The translations under genes and the position numbers were made by a program. The notes beneath the pieces were generated by a model, which searched no databases, was not told where the DNA came from, and was given only the letters and a program-made list of their open reading frames with translations. Below are positions 38,292 through 51,064 of a stretch of DNA of 64,000 bases, piece after piece. Within the stretch, counting starts at the first letter, position 1. Each line of letters begins with the position of its first letter. Origin of the DNA: Trichaptum fuscoviolaceum (lineage: Eukaryota; Basidiomycota; Agaricomycetes; Hymenochaetales; Trichaptaceae); NCBI GenBank assembly GCA_910574455.1, contig CAJSYZ010000001.1, forward strand, positions 2,401,424-2,465,423, read 5' to 3'.

Positions 38292-39320
38292 ACTAGAGTA
38301 GTGACGCAGCCTGCGGCTCAGGCTGAGTCGGAAGCCACCATACTCAGGCTATGCTTCCCGTACTAAGGATTTAGAACGGCTTTTTCGTCCTACAAGTAGT
38401 ATGTAGTACTAGTACTAAACGGCACGGCTCGGAGCCAAACTCTCCGTCTTGCCCGGGCCCTAAATTTCCAGGATCTAGCAGAGGGGAAGGGTCTGCCAGA
38501 TGGTCCGTGTCTAGGACAGTCGTCCTAAATGCCTGCCTTGCTTACCGTACTAGTAGTAGTATCAGGTAAGATATCATAAGTACACCCTGATACCTTACCT
38601 TCAAGTTCAAAGGTAAGTTATACCGCGGGTCTCCATGGACCGGCAGAACTTCTGCTCAAGGCCGGCGGTGGACGGGTGGCTTCAACCTCCCTAAATGCTT
38701 GCCAGCCTGAGTGCCAAGCGGGGTCTTATGGGTTTCAATTTCGGGTGTCCTAAATCCTTCATCCAGTGGCGCCACTGGCAGTGATACCGTGACTCAGGCT
38801 CAGCCTGAGCCTGAGGCTGCCACTGCAGTGCCAGTGGCAGTGAGGCTACTAGTTCTGGGAGGAAGGGCACTGCGTTCCGGAATTGCGTGATAACGCTCAG
38901 GGAAATCTGCCTCCCGTGCGAACGTCTTCAAGTTGACAAATGGGGGACTCGGACTCGGAGTAAGGGACTTGCCGGCGAAGCTCGGCCCGTTTTCTACTAC
39001 TGTAGTATTAGTAATAACTTGAAGTTGCCCCTCAGGCTCACTGCCAGTGGCACTCACTGCCAGTGGCTCACTCAGGCTACTACTAGTACTAGTAATAGCC
39101 TACTACTACTAGTACTACTCAGGCTGCCGGTGGCATGCCACGGTGGCGACACTTGACCTTCATTCCAACTTCACTCACCGTTTGAATAACCCTTGCCATT
39201 ACTTTCCTCTCAGGCATACTACTAGTACTACTACTACTAGTATTCCTAGTAGTAGTACTCACTGCACTGCCAACTTGAAGTAGCTCAGGCTCTTCGTTCA
39301 GTCACTATCAAATCTCCAAA
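38292..39320. repeat. short inverted-motif block 2 (right part) with MITE fragments
   Basis: Contains fragments of the neighbouring MITE family plus dense CCAGTGGCA, GCCTGAG, AACTTGAAG and ACTACTAGTACT words. It ends at the start of the next gene. Confidence 0.7.
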
Positions 39321-41144
39321 ATGTCAAGTTCTGATCTCGGGGATACTCCAAGCTCTTGCTTGGACACAGACGAGGACGAGGACGGTTCAGAATCCAGCTT
39401 TGGTCTCAACACTCACAGCTCAAAGTCCGCGATCATCGAAGACGAGAGCGAATACGAAGTGTATACAAATCCTGTAGAGGTTAAGTTCGGTAGGACCACA
39501 TATTATCTATATTTCAGTGTGTGGTTTGGCTTATCTTCAATGACTTGTCAGAGGACCTACCCTTTGGTTATCGCTCGGGAGCATATATCGATAGCACGGT
39601 GGTCCAGTCAATCACCAAAAGCTTAGAGTCCAAGCTAGAGCATGCAAATCGCTTCGGGTTTTCGTCGAACGATTTCAAGGAAACACTTGTTCTGGCTGAT
39701 CGGCTGGGGAGGTACTTTGATACGTCAAATCAGTATATCAGTAACCGGGTTAGGGAAGCACAGGCTCTGCAGAGGAAGACGGCTGTGATGCTAGACCAGT
39801 TTCGGATCAGTACATACCAGTACACGGACATGATCTTCAAGCTAGGTGAAGAACTAGCTATCCTGATGCGTTATACGGTAAGCTGCAAATTAAATCAAAA
39901 GCTTGAATGCACGTCTCTAACCGCTTGTTCTTATGGTAATGCGCTATAGCCCGAGGAGCCACTTGAGCTGCTTATCCGCAAGCGTGTGGAGGAATCAAGA
40001 TTGCTGTCGCCACGGCGTTCATATCTGTTCTTCCCGGCTTTTTCCCGTCAGGGAAACTCATCAATGTTTTCACTGGGGACGTCATCTGGGATAATTTCTT
40101 GTCTTGCTTAGTCGCCCGATATCATTCACACCATGCAATCGTGCGTTGGCAACGTAAATTTGAGGATGAGGAGGCCGGCAATCGATTGATACAGACAAAA
40201 TCTGTCTTTTCTGCCATAAGGATCGACATCAAAGGCACAAAGCTCGAGGAAAATGTTCGTCGTGAACTCTCTGCTCAATTGAAGCACTTTACGCCAGTCG
40301 TGGGCGTGAATCTTAAAGGCTCTACAAGCAGGCCCCGAAACCCAAGGCTTGCGCTCAAGTTCTTTCTCCCCCTACTTATTTGGTCATATAACGAGTGCAA
40401 GGATTGGATCGTCTTCCTAGACAAATGCCGGCGGAACAATTGCCAAAGTCGCCCGTTGGTCAACTCTCAGAAGCAGAAGTCAATTGTTCTGCGACTCAGG
40501 CGACTCCGACTGTCTTTCAATCCGGAACAGCACGAGAGGCTCGGCGTCGATGGAAACGTGAACTTGAACGTGCCGGTGGAGAAGCTGCTCTAGCTGACTT
40601 TCATCGACTCATTCAGAAGTCAATGGATATTCTTGGCGTCGACTCGGCTGATGGTGGAACGTCCTCATTGGAGAATAATCGACAAATCCAGCGCGAATAC
40701 GGAAATTATTCGGTTGTTCTGCGCAGGTTCAACTGGATCAGGAAATGTTTAATCATCCTCTGTGATGATTCGCTTCTGGATCTGTTGCTCATGAATGATG
40801 GTGCAATGCAGCGCTTCTCCAGGGAGATGGACTTTGCTAGGCTGGGCATTATCGAAGTGACTCGAGCCATTAGGCAATTTGACGATGCTGATCGCAAAGA
40901 TATAGACAAGGAAAGACTCGACAGGGCCGCCGAATTTCTCCACGAAGATATGGAACACATCGATCATGCCCTTATTCCGGCAGAGCAAATTTTTGACTCT
41001 TTACTCCTGAAGACAGTCGACGATTTACTTCGTAATTATGGTCCATTTTATTTAACAGATTATGGAATCCTATTTGCTCTTCTCGACAAATTGGATCCCA
41101 TCACGGACACCGACTCGGATGTCAATATGAGCTCGGCGATGTAA
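39321..41144 (+). CDS. unknown multi-exon protein, helical
   Basis: I do not recognise this gene. The best model starts at 39321 (MSSSDLGDTPSSCLDTDEDE, acidic N-terminus), splices at 39480-39517 (only 38 nt, the weakest join), and continues through a helical region (GYRSGAYIDSTVVQSITKSL, NQYISNRVREAQALQRKTAV). It then splices after LMRYT (donor at about 39879) to PEEPLELLIRKRVEESRLLS, once or twice more around 40050-40110 and 40370-40430, and ends with a long exon to 41144 (REARRRWKRELERAGGEAAL, RKCLIILCDDSLLDLLLMND, ending DSDVNMSSAM). The exon frames look truly coding, but several joins are uncertain. It is divergent from the 750-aa gene and convergent with the transposase gene, with repeat blocks on both sides; the two unknown genes may work as a pair. 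Confidence 0.55.
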
Positions 41145-41149
41145 CTGGC

Positions 41150-41900
41150 GGTTGCATATTGGACCATTCCCCGACACGAAGTGTTCTAGGGTTCACCAGC
41201 GCGCGATTCAAGTTTAAGTTGTGGCCGTGTTAAATTTTTATTTCGTTTTACTATGTTTATGACAAAAGTCAAGGACTCGGATTGTACTAGTACTACTCAT
41301 TCTATGCCAGTGCTTACTCCCTTTTCAAGTTTAACTTAAAGCTCCTCTCGCACTATGCTGCACTATTGGTAGTTAGTACTAGTAGCAACTATGTGACATC
41401 GTTTTCTTGATTACTACTATATACTGCAAAAAAATTATTTATTTATTCATAGCATATGCTTCAAGTTGATAGTACTACCGTGACTAGTACTACTAGTAGT
41501 CTGTGTTCAACTTGAACTTCAACTTCAAGATGGTTAAATTAGAACTTGAAGTAGTACTAGTAGTAGTAGCAGCCTGAGGCAGGTTATTGGTTCATTTCCA
41601 GTTGTTGGCAAGTTCCATGTTATTGTACACTTTTTACTTGAAGTTTTCTATGTTCATACTAGTAGTACTAGTACCAGTAGTAGTAGTACTCAGCCTGAGG
41701 CTGCCAGTGCACTGCAGCAGTGGGAAATTTTGACCACTGCCACTGACAGTGGCATCCGACATGATCCAACTTGAACTTGAAGTCTAAGATGCACCGACTA
41801 GTAACACTACAATTCTAGTATAGCTAGTACCATAATCCGTCACTGAACATTTAAATGTTATATCCTTACTTCATAAGTTTCAAGGTACTTTGTGAGCTAA
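41150..41900. repeat. short inverted-motif block 3
   Basis: Non-coding spacer between the convergent unknown gene and the transposase gene. It holds ACTAGTAGTACT palindromes, CTTGAACTTCAACTTCAAG, and GCCTGAGGCTGCCAGTGCACTG-like words of the same families as the other blocks. Confidence 0.75.
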
Positions 41901-41914
41901 ATGAGGGTTTATCT

Positions 41915-44900
41915 TTATTGTTGCCTACTTTCGTACAATGTTTCATGCATGTGCATGTCAGCAAATCGGTTAACATAGAATCTATTGTAAAAGTCCAGGG
42001 ACTCCTCAGGTGTCAATGACTTCGGAGGACATTCATCACCCTCTGGAACCCCAAGGAGGTGAGCTAAACGGAAGATACTCCCTAGAGCTATCACGGATAA
42101 CTTTGGAGTTTTTGAGTCACCGTGACGGGGGTAGCCTGACTCCGAGTCGGAGGTGTCATTCAGGTCACTCCGGCGAGTCCGAGTCAGCGGTTGACGGCAA
42201 CTTCCAATAGTACTACGCTGGCACGCGGTAGAGGTCTCTGACTCATACTCTGGCTCGACTATCCACATTCTTGTTTTTCTGTCAGGTGAGTCTCCAACGT
42301 TCTTGAAAAACTGGACAAGGGCGCATTCCTGACGTTCTCCATTGGCGGTGAAGGAGAAAAGAAGCATAACCCGAGCAATTCGCATCCCTGCAAACCCCTT
42401 TTTGCGAGAACTAACTTGGACAAGAACGACATCACGTCGTGGTTTTCCGCGCCAAGAGGGATTGGACCTGATCACCTCCCTCATTGCTTGCTCTATAGGA
42501 ATTGATTCGCCGCGGTAGGCGAAATACGCGGTAGCTGAATGGAAGATGGCAATGTCATTGCCCATGTCCAGTGCAAACTGTTGTTCGGCTATCAGGCTTT
42601 CAGAAGCGCTTCCGAGGTCATAGTATCCTAATTCGTTCAAGTTGCACCTTTCGTACTTGCAGAATAAGTATATTTTGATGAGTCGTCGGAGCTGTCGGAG
42701 TTCCGGATGGCCTTTTATCGCCGCAAGAGCGTTGAGCTGTTTGGGGTACAGCTTACTGGACTCTGTAAGGATAGCAACGAATAAGTCAGATATCCAGCGC
42801 CACAATTTGAAGCTCGTGTTACTGACGTTGTTTCGAAGCCATTAACATCAAGCTCGAAGGATCACTTCTACCACCTAAGCAAAACCGATGTTCTGTATTT
42901 TCCACATCATGAAGAACAACACTACTTTGCAGTCCTTCCACTGATGAAGTGCTGAAATCATCCAGGTCAGCAATTTCGTTGTGCCCTTGATTACCCACAG
43001 TGCCATCGAAGAAATCATCTGTATCATTGGCTGCTCCTGCCACACCAATACACTGCAACTGCTCCCTCTGATTCGGGATCCTCTCAGCATCATCCTCCTC
43101 CGGCTCTGACATATTCTTCCGCAGAACATCTCGCAAAACTTTCCACGTAGCCTCGGATAGCGTATCGTCTAGCATTCCACGCCGTTTGAAGTCTGACCTC
43201 GATGCAATAAGTTTGCTGAGTCGTTGGTTTGCTGTGATCATCTGGCCCAAGGGATCATTTCTGTTCGAGCGTCGCCACGTTTCTTTGACCGCATAAATAT
43301 GTTTATTCTCTGTAATCGATGAACACAGCCCGCTCGGTGCAGCAAACAGAGGGATCAATGTTGGATAATGGACCATAGCATGCTGTCGTGGTAGTGAAAA
43401 GTTATCCCGGATGCCCTTAGCTATGAATATTTGCCGATAACGGTGAAAGTGATCCAAAGAGGCTTTGATTTGATCAAGAGTTGAGGCTGTAATCGTGTAC
43501 CGACGCACAAGGTAACAGAAGTCTAGAAATGCACTTAATGTGCGAATCATATCATCGTGTGCAATGCCCACGATAGCCGGAAGATACACCTAAGCAAATT
43601 GCATCAAATATCAGCAAACCACTGCCTCGAACAAGATAAAAAGGTCACATACTTTCATAAGTGCCTTAGAATCATTGCCTGTCCATTGCTTGAAGCCTCG
43701 GCCTTCGGGGAATCTGCGAAGTCCAGGAAAAGGAGCAGCAACTCTGATTCTACGCGGATGTTAGCAATGGTATTTACATTAAACAACTTGCGAAAAAAAT
43801 CACCTTTTATCCACAATATCCAGCTCTGACGTGGTCAAGCTCTGACATATCCACTCGACAAGATGATCCTTGAACACGCCTTTGATGATTTGGTGCAGCA
43901 GGTCCGGAGATATGAGATCGCATATATCTGCGCGTGGAATGTCATTGGTGAAAGGCTACGGAGCAACGTATCAGTTGCAATATACGCATCCAATGAATAA
44001 TTTGAAGCACGTACCACAATGTCCTGGTGGAATCCGTACTCTTTCCGAATTGTTGCTTTATTCATGTTGTTGGCGTCTACCTGTTCTATCAATCGTTCGT
44101 GCAGCTCTTTTGTTCGAGGAATTGATACAAATTCCGGATTATCGAGGTCCTTGTGAGGCGCTGTGCATCTATAATGTCGAAAGTAAGTCATCACCACAGA
44201 GCTTGATTTCAGGAAAGCCTGAGGGCGGTAGTACTTACTTGCAGCACCATCCAGTACATATGGCGCAAAGGCTGACCTGTTCCGGATAATCGGCTATATA
44301 TGAGCCGAGTCCGAAAACCGACCTACGCAAGTGACCATCAGGGCACCGGAGAATGGTTTTCTGAGTGTTCATGATCATTGCGGATTTCAGCGAGATTAAG
44401 ATCCTCGATATAGACGAATGAAAGATCTGATGTCGAAAGTGCCGGAAGTCATCTGACTTTTCGTATTGCCGCTCAGCTGCAAAGCATCAGAAGTCAATTG
44501 AATAGATCACTATTAACACATACTCTTTGGTATTGCCAGAAATGCTATGAGCTGGACTGTATTCAGTTTCTGGGACCGCCGGGCCTTGTTTGATACATTC
44601 CCAATCGAGAGATACAAAGGATAGTATTCATTATTGCCAGTTCCAACAGAAACCGTTGTCTTATCGCTCCCTAAAATGACCGGGACGAACATAGATCCAT
44701 GGACTGCTTTATCTTCTGCGTAGATCTTGTTCTAAGTCAAGGATAATAAGTATCTGTGCGAGTTAATGAGTCATGACTTACAGCCTGTTCCCAAGCAAAA
44801 TTCCCGGACATGTAATTTCTGAAAACTCGTTCTTTGTCATTGATATTATTGGTGTCCTCCTTTGTCTGAAATTCACGAAACGGGACAAAGTCAAATTCGC

Positions 44901-45993
44901 CTTCTAAAGCCGGGTTATCCACCAAATTTCGGATTACTTCCAAAGGATCCCGATACCATACATCATATTCTTTCCTCTTCCATGACTCGATGTTCTCGTT
45001 TGTCGCTTTTTGGCCATTGTCGTTAGTGTAGAAGTTACTGAAGGATTTCCAAGATACATCACCGACTTTTGTAGTGTCAATGATCTTGTACAAATTTTGT
45101 GCATCTCCATCGAGCAGTGCACCAGCTGTATCCAGACTTGAGTCATCATTGGGATCTGTCGCGTCCAATTCGGGATATCTAATAGATTTTGCGTTCTCCG
45201 TGGACTGAATTAGTTGATAAGCCTTCATAATTCCGAGAAGCTTTGTTATGTTGCCAGCAGACATTTGCTCTTCGCGATAGAGAAAATCTGCGAGCTCGAA
45301 ATCTGCTCGGCACGAATAGGGAAACCAGTCATTTGACGCAGGTTCGTTCCGTGAAACGGGCGGTTCTTCCTTTTCTAAGAAGTTCCCTTCTTCATCGCAT
45401 GGAGTGGCTGCACGATATTTGGTGTCAGAATGCTAAAGTAAACTGGGGACATCATACTTAGCGCGCACCATTTAAATATCTGTGATACACCTTTAAGTTA
45501 TCATTGTTCTCTTCATAATCTCCAATGTCGGAGTCCAGATCAGCAGAAGATGGTCTTGGTCTTCAAGTTCGTCATCTCCAGTGTCAGCATGGGACAGGCA
45601 ATCAGGACCGTCTAAATCTTGAAGCAGCTCGTCTCGGCCTATGCTAAGCATCGAGATATCCTGTGTGAGTATAGAAATGTCGTAGTCGTAACTTGAAGAG
45701 TTGCAGCCACTTTCATCTTCATGATGGCCCTCCAAGTCTGTTGGAAGTTCAGGAGAGCCGGGAAGAGCTTGAGGTGTCGAAGGTCGTGCGGGTCGCTTGG
45801 GTGAGGAATCCAAGTCGTAACCACAAGCAGCAGGTCTTGTTGCAAATGATGACGGGTGAGCTGAATATTCATGTCTTGTCCTTGCGGATTGATTCTTGAA
45901 CCTCCTGCTGCAGAAGGAGAAGGTGCATCGAATAGTCGGGGGGAAGATATCTGTAAGATGAACGGGTTTGGGCCTTCGCCGAGTTACCGGCAT
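41915..45993 (-). CDS. Plavaka-family transposase, nearly intact, multi-exon
   Basis: Transposase of the Plavaka group (CACTA-related cut-and-paste elements of basidiomycetes). The N-terminus has one C2H2 zinc finger (RCTFSFCSRRFKNQSARTRH). Family blocks follow in order through several short introns: CDEEGNFL, ADFLYREEQMSAG, RKEYDVWYRDPLEVIRNLVD, NYMSGNFAWEQA, VPVILGSDKTTVSVGTGNNE, YYPLYLSIGNV, FGLGSYIADYPEQ, CTGWCCKC, PFTNDIPRADICDLISPDLL, GLRRFPEGRGFKQWTGNDSK, VYLPAIVG, FSLPRQHAMVHYPTLIPLF, GLCSSITENKHIYAVKETWRR, then a C-terminal domain (SNPSWRGKPRRDVVLVQ, MRIARVMLLFSF, MWIVEPEYE). Only two joins are doubtful: the one after the zinc-finger exon is off by one base unless a further intron exists, and one near 42820-42890 needs a 62-nt intron. 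It is likely active or recently active. Confidence 0.85.
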
Positions 45994-46470
45994 TAGTTCC
46001 AGTAAATTGAACGCTGAATTTAAAGTTGAATGGCACGCTCAGCGGTGACGCCCGCGTAGTAACAACTTGAAGTTAGTAGTACTACTAGTAGTAGTACCGG
46101 TAGCCTGAGTAGCCACAGCCTCAGGCTGTCAGTGACTCAGTGGCACCGCCGCCAGCCTGCCAGTGAGCCTGCAAGTGCCAGTGAGTAGTACTAGTACCAG
46201 TAGCACTGTGATAGTACTAGTAATAGAGCTAGCCTGAGTATCCGAGTGTCCAAGTCCGAGTCTGAGTCAGGCTCATTCCGAGTCAGCCTAACTTGAAGGC
46301 TGCCAATCACTGGCACTGCCAGTGCCAGCAAGTGCAAGTGGGCGTAAATTTTCCTTGAATAGGCGCCCTCATCTCCAACTTCAACTACAACTTGCACCTT
46401 TGCCAACTCGATTCACCATCGAAACTCATAGCACCTGTCAGCGTGCCTCGACTTGAAACACTGCACAAGA
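45994..46470. promoter_or_regulatory. shared divergent promoter packed with inverted motifs
   Basis: This is the 477-bp gap between the divergently transcribed transposase and accessory genes. It contains AACTTGAAG, a perfect ACTACTAGTAGTA palindrome, CAGCCTCAGGCTG, repeated CCAGTGnnnnCAGTG words and GACTCGGAC-type words. Such motif-rich regulatory DNA between a transposase and a second gene is what CACTA-type elements use as binding sites; that reading is inference. Confidence 0.6.
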
Positions 46471-49400
46471 ATGTCAACTCGAAGACAAACGCGGGCTAAG
46501 AATAGCAATCAGCACCCGGGAGCCATAGTCAATAAACTCAGAACACGTCGAACGAAAGAGGAGGTATTGAGGGAGAAAGAAGAGAAGGAGAGAAGGAGAG
46601 AAGAGCAGGCCTCAAAGCGTGGTGAGGCATTGAGGGAAAAGGAGGAGAAGGAAAAACAGAAGGAAGAACGGGCAGCTCTGCGCGAAGCTGCGGCTCAACA
46701 AGCCGCGGATGCGAGAGAGAAGAGAAAACTTGATGCGGAACAGAAACGGGCAGCAAAAGAACAAGAGGCATCTGAGAAGGTACGCAAAAAGAGAGCTGCA
46801 GCAGAGCAACAGGAAACAGCAATACTGGAGACGATGGAGCTTGAGAAGAATTTGTCGAAGGCTCTTGACATTCGCACCCAGATGGGCTCAACTGCACCTA
46901 AGCTGGCTGGCACTGACAAACGAGGGCTAAAAAAACCGAAAGACACTCCTGAAGCTAGTGAGTCCTTATCTTCAAGACAGCGACAGTCGAGTTACCAGAT
47001 ATTGGCATTGCAGGTTCAACGAACGAGGAAAAAGACAGCTTTTGTGAAGCTGAAGGCAATGCAAACTTTTATGTTCGTAAGTTGCATTACCTTTACGACT
47101 TTAGGTTTTGAAAGATGAACATATTGACTCACGTTATGATGCAGCCAATTCCGATGGACCAGATAGAGAGCGCGCAAAAAAGGCGAGGAAAAAGGACACC
47201 AGAGGTGCACTTCCTTTCCGTACTTGTGTGCAGGGCGCAAAGGCTTCAAGTCGTATCATAGGAGGCACTGGCTATCATAGTACGCTTGCAGGACAGGACA
47301 GCAGTCTTTCTGGTGAGGATACAGACATGATAGACTCGCCCAATACGTCGAAACGGAACGATAAGACAAAGCGACCTGTCAGGGCACTTCGCAACACAGA
47401 TGGATCCACTTTCTTCGGCGGAGAGGGCAGAAATCCTGAGATCGCAAGGAAGATAGTAGAAGATATTGACTTGTGAGTTTGAAGTCGTACTACTCAACCG
47501 TTCGCATCATAGTACGAAAGATGAGTTTCAAATTCAAACAAATTCAAGTTGATAGTAAGTGTGAAGCTTGATTTAAACTCAGCTACTTGAAGCTTATCAT
47601 TGTAGTACTACTTACTACTACTACTAGTAGTACTAGTACTGATAGCTTGAATGCGCCCGCCACTGCCAGTGGCAGTTTGAGCGTGCCACGCGTGCGCCAG
47701 TGACACTGCCAGTGGCAGCGACCGTGGCGGCCCGGCGGGTCACCGCCGTGCCACACTTCTTCAAGATCATCATGAACCCGAACGTTGCAGCTTCTTCACT
47801 TATAATGCTCACATCCTTATCTTTGTTTCAAGTTGTGAGCCTGGCTGACACAAGGAAAATTTAGGCTCCCCGCCTCGGTGCAAGAGGATGCAAACTTTAG
47901 TCCTTGGGAGGATGAAGGAGAGACAGTAACCCTCACGAGTTTTCAAGGTGTAAAGAATAGCTTTGCGAGCGAGCGACAGACGGCACATCTTGTTGACTCC
48001 GACACTGATAATGTGAGTTGGTTAAAGCATTCATTAGACTGGCAGATGAAATCTTAATATTTTGATTGTGCGTTTAATTAGGACGCGAGGAGACTTACAA
48101 TACCGCCCCAAGCCAATGTGAGTGCCGCTTAAAGTTCAAAGAAATCGTTCGATTCACAGAGACTATGCATCGGTGGAGTCCCATGCACAACGATGGCTAA
48201 TTAACAATGTTTCTGTATCGTATCAGGATGGAGCCAGCAATAAATCGAAGAAAAGGAAGCTATCCCGCGACACTCTCTCCGACTTGCAGGCTCCTACAAC
48301 GTTGGTAAGTGGCATCATAATGTCTTGCTTCGTTCGCGCTACTTATCCTTCCTTCTTTGTGCTCTGGAGAAGAAGAATATCAGGAGACAATCGGCCGTTC
48401 AGGTGAGTGTTTCACATCAAAGCATGGATCTGGTGCCGGACTTTCTTGTGTCCTTCGGCGTCGACATATCTTTACTTCATTACTTACCAAACCGTACTCT
48501 GAATAGGGCGCGAAAATGCAGAGAATCGCCAACTCCCAGCTTGATGTAACGGTAAGTTTATTCTGCTTTTACCCCCTCACTACTCACCTGTCATCTCGTC
48601 AGGAGGGTATTACTGTCGATGGACATAGAGAGCAATCGCCGGCGTTGTATCTGCAGATGCAGGTATGTGTAGGCATCGACACTCAATAGGACAACTTTCT
48701 GCACCCCTTTCTTTGGCAAGGATCTGGTCGTCTACTAAGCTTTGCTTATTGTAGGACAGCATGATCGCGAATAATAAGAAGAGGAAGTCACCGCCGGACT
48801 CTAACTCGCATGCCGTGGTAATTCTTGCATTTCCACCCAATATTCAGATCACTTCCTTACTATCTAAAACAGACTAGCATGAACGTGTATATGAAGAAGC
48901 CGTCATCACAGGCTGCCTCGACAGTTAGTGTTAATCCTTCTAATCTCCATTTCATATCATTTCTGATTAAGCAACAAGGATTTGAACCTCACTACTAGTA
49001 ACAAGAGTAAACTGCAAGACAGTCATTCTCAGGCTGATATACTGGTATTCAATTCTCTTCGAGCTTTTCTTGGTAACAATTCCTCTAATTGCTACAGATG
49101 AAATCTTCTACTTCTATTCGCAATTTGAAGAGGTCTCTGGCGGCTCATGCGCAACATATTGCAAGTGTGAGCTAATTGCTGCAATTGATTCGTGTACTAA
49201 TTCAAGGCTCCTTTAACAGGCAAGTGGTTGTGAGGTGTCGCTAACACCACGAGCACAATCACCTGCGATGACGACAGTATCCATCAGTCCTGAACCCGAA
49301 GTGCTCGCAACCAAGGCTCATCTTGGTCATCGCAAAGTCTCTCGGACTACTAGCTCTGTGCGTTAATCAAATCATGTCTATGATATACATCCACTAACTT

Positions 49401-50842
49401 GCAGAAATGCAGACATCTGTAGGGCTTGAGGACAAGGATAGAAATAGTATCGGAAGGGAGGGATCCCGCGCTCCCGGCAAAAAAAGGGCAACGAATCAGT
49501 GTCTCCCTCCCGGAACTCAGGCAGGCTGGACTCACATTCTTCTGCCTTCGCTGTATCGCGCAGTTGGAAAGTCCACAACTCCATGGCAAAACCCGGACAA
49601 TAAGTCCATCGGAGCCTTGTGGGGGAAGGTGTTTGATTCTGTCGAACTTAGTTACGACACGCAATTGGCCGACATCTGTTCTTTAGTTGAGTCATCCCTT
49701 ATTGTCTTTCATCGGCCATTTTGAATCAAGTATGATCTGCCCTGTAGGCAGCCCAGAGATGCTCTGATAGTTGGCGCAAGAAATTGTTCGAGAAAGCCGA
49801 ACAATCAATTTCGAGTTTCGTCGGCAACGAGCGTTCTAAGTCGGTGGAGACCGAAGAAATTGTGAAGATGTTGCAGACGATGGTCGACAAGAAGAAAGCT
49901 GAACCATTCCTCTGGGAAAGCTGGCATAGTATGGATAAGGTATGTAAAAATTTGCCCCATGTCACCCTTCGTATCCCTGCATTGACTCTGAAAGTACAGA
50001 AGCAAGGGTTGTTCTGCTCTGATCTTGTAATCTCAGTGTTGTCCGTACACCTAGTCTTGGCCCTGGGTCGGCATAAAGTACTGGATAAAAACACAATAGG
50101 AAAGCCTATCGGTGCCCTCGCTCTTGCGGCAACCGCGGTATCTATCTACTTCAGTTCTTATAGTGGCTTTATTCGCTGAATTTCTCATGAACAGGTCAAG
50201 GTTGCAATCGACAAGCAAGTGGCCCGGTTGCAAAAGATCAAAGAAGAGTTTGGTGGCGCTGAGTGGTACTTCACCAGTGCTCTGTGGCAGCCTCATACGG
50301 ACGACTATGTTAACTTATTGTCGAATTCCTCGTTTTTTACTGAATCAAACTGGGAGAAGGTCCGATCCCGCCTAGCAGCTTACAATTCCATTGAAGATTT
50401 TAGTGCGGGAAAGAACACCGAACTTGTTGGATCGGGTGTCACTGGCAGGGATTTCTCCCTGTATCTTGACGTTGGAGACGCGGATGCGAGCGGCGAGTAT
50501 ACATATGGCGAGGGCGCTACTAGAAGTAGTAAGTGCAAGGAGGATAAGGATAATGACGGCGAAGAAGTCGAGGATTTCAAGGATAGGGAAGACGATATGG
50601 AGGACGAGAGTGTGCTTGGCGAGGGAGACGAGGTCGAGGACAAGGATCAGGAGGAGGACAAGGATCAGGATCAGGATGAGAACAAGGATGCGGACGAGAA
50701 TTTCAGCGTGGGTTATGGACGCAGTGGAGGTTTTGAGGGCGAGGAGAATGACGCAGGCAGAGAGGACTGGGAAGGTGAGGGCGATCGCGAGGAGGACGAG
50801 GGTTCATTATGGGATTCGGCTACGGACGGCGCAGACTTTTAA
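46471..50842 (+). CDS. transposon-associated accessory protein with many small exons
   Basis: Starts MSTRRQTRAKNSNQHPG; a highly charged coiled coil follows (about residues 30-130, EEVLREKEEKERRREEQ...). Then comes a long intron (47473-47864) filled with the same inverted motifs, a run of about ten tiny exons (for example DARRLTIPPQAN, DGASNKSKKRKLSRDT, EGITVDGHREQSPALYLQMQ, DSMIANNKKRKSPPDS), and a conserved-looking domain (LPPGTQAGWTHILLPSLYRAV, SLVESSL, NKxxIGKPIGALALAATAV, EEFGGAEWYF). It ends in a strongly acidic Asp/Glu tail (about 50500-50840). From memory it resembles an expanded, uncharacterised Agaricomycete family. The divergent pairing with the transposase suggests a TnpA-like helper role, but this is inference. 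An alternative last exon may extend to 51015. Confidence 0.6.
47473..47864 (+). repeat. inverted-motif block inside an intron of the accessory gene
   Basis: This 392-nt intron (GTGAGT...TTTAG) is several times the usual intron length here. It holds ACTACTACTAGTAGTACTAG, GCCACTGCCAGTGGCAG and TTGAAGCTT-type words identical to those in the spacer blocks. Flanking exons join in frame. Confidence 0.65.
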
Positions 50843-51064
50843 GAGCAGGTCGATCTCTGGTGAGCTTCGGCTTTGACCCATCACCCCGCCACTGTATTCA
50901 AGCTCTTACTACCATCAACTTGCAGTGGCATTCGTTCTCTGAATATGCCGAGGAACAGCCTGCCAGCGAGGCAGAAGTGGCAAAATACAATCTGGTTCAG
51001 GATGCCGTGGTGTAGCTACTGAGGGACCGTGACACTGATGCACTGATTTCTACTTATTGTCTTA

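Noticed and set aside
45493..45993. Stand-alone C2H2 zinc-finger gene
   Set aside because: The finger and acidic region lead directly into the Plavaka core on the same strand, as is usual for this transposase family.
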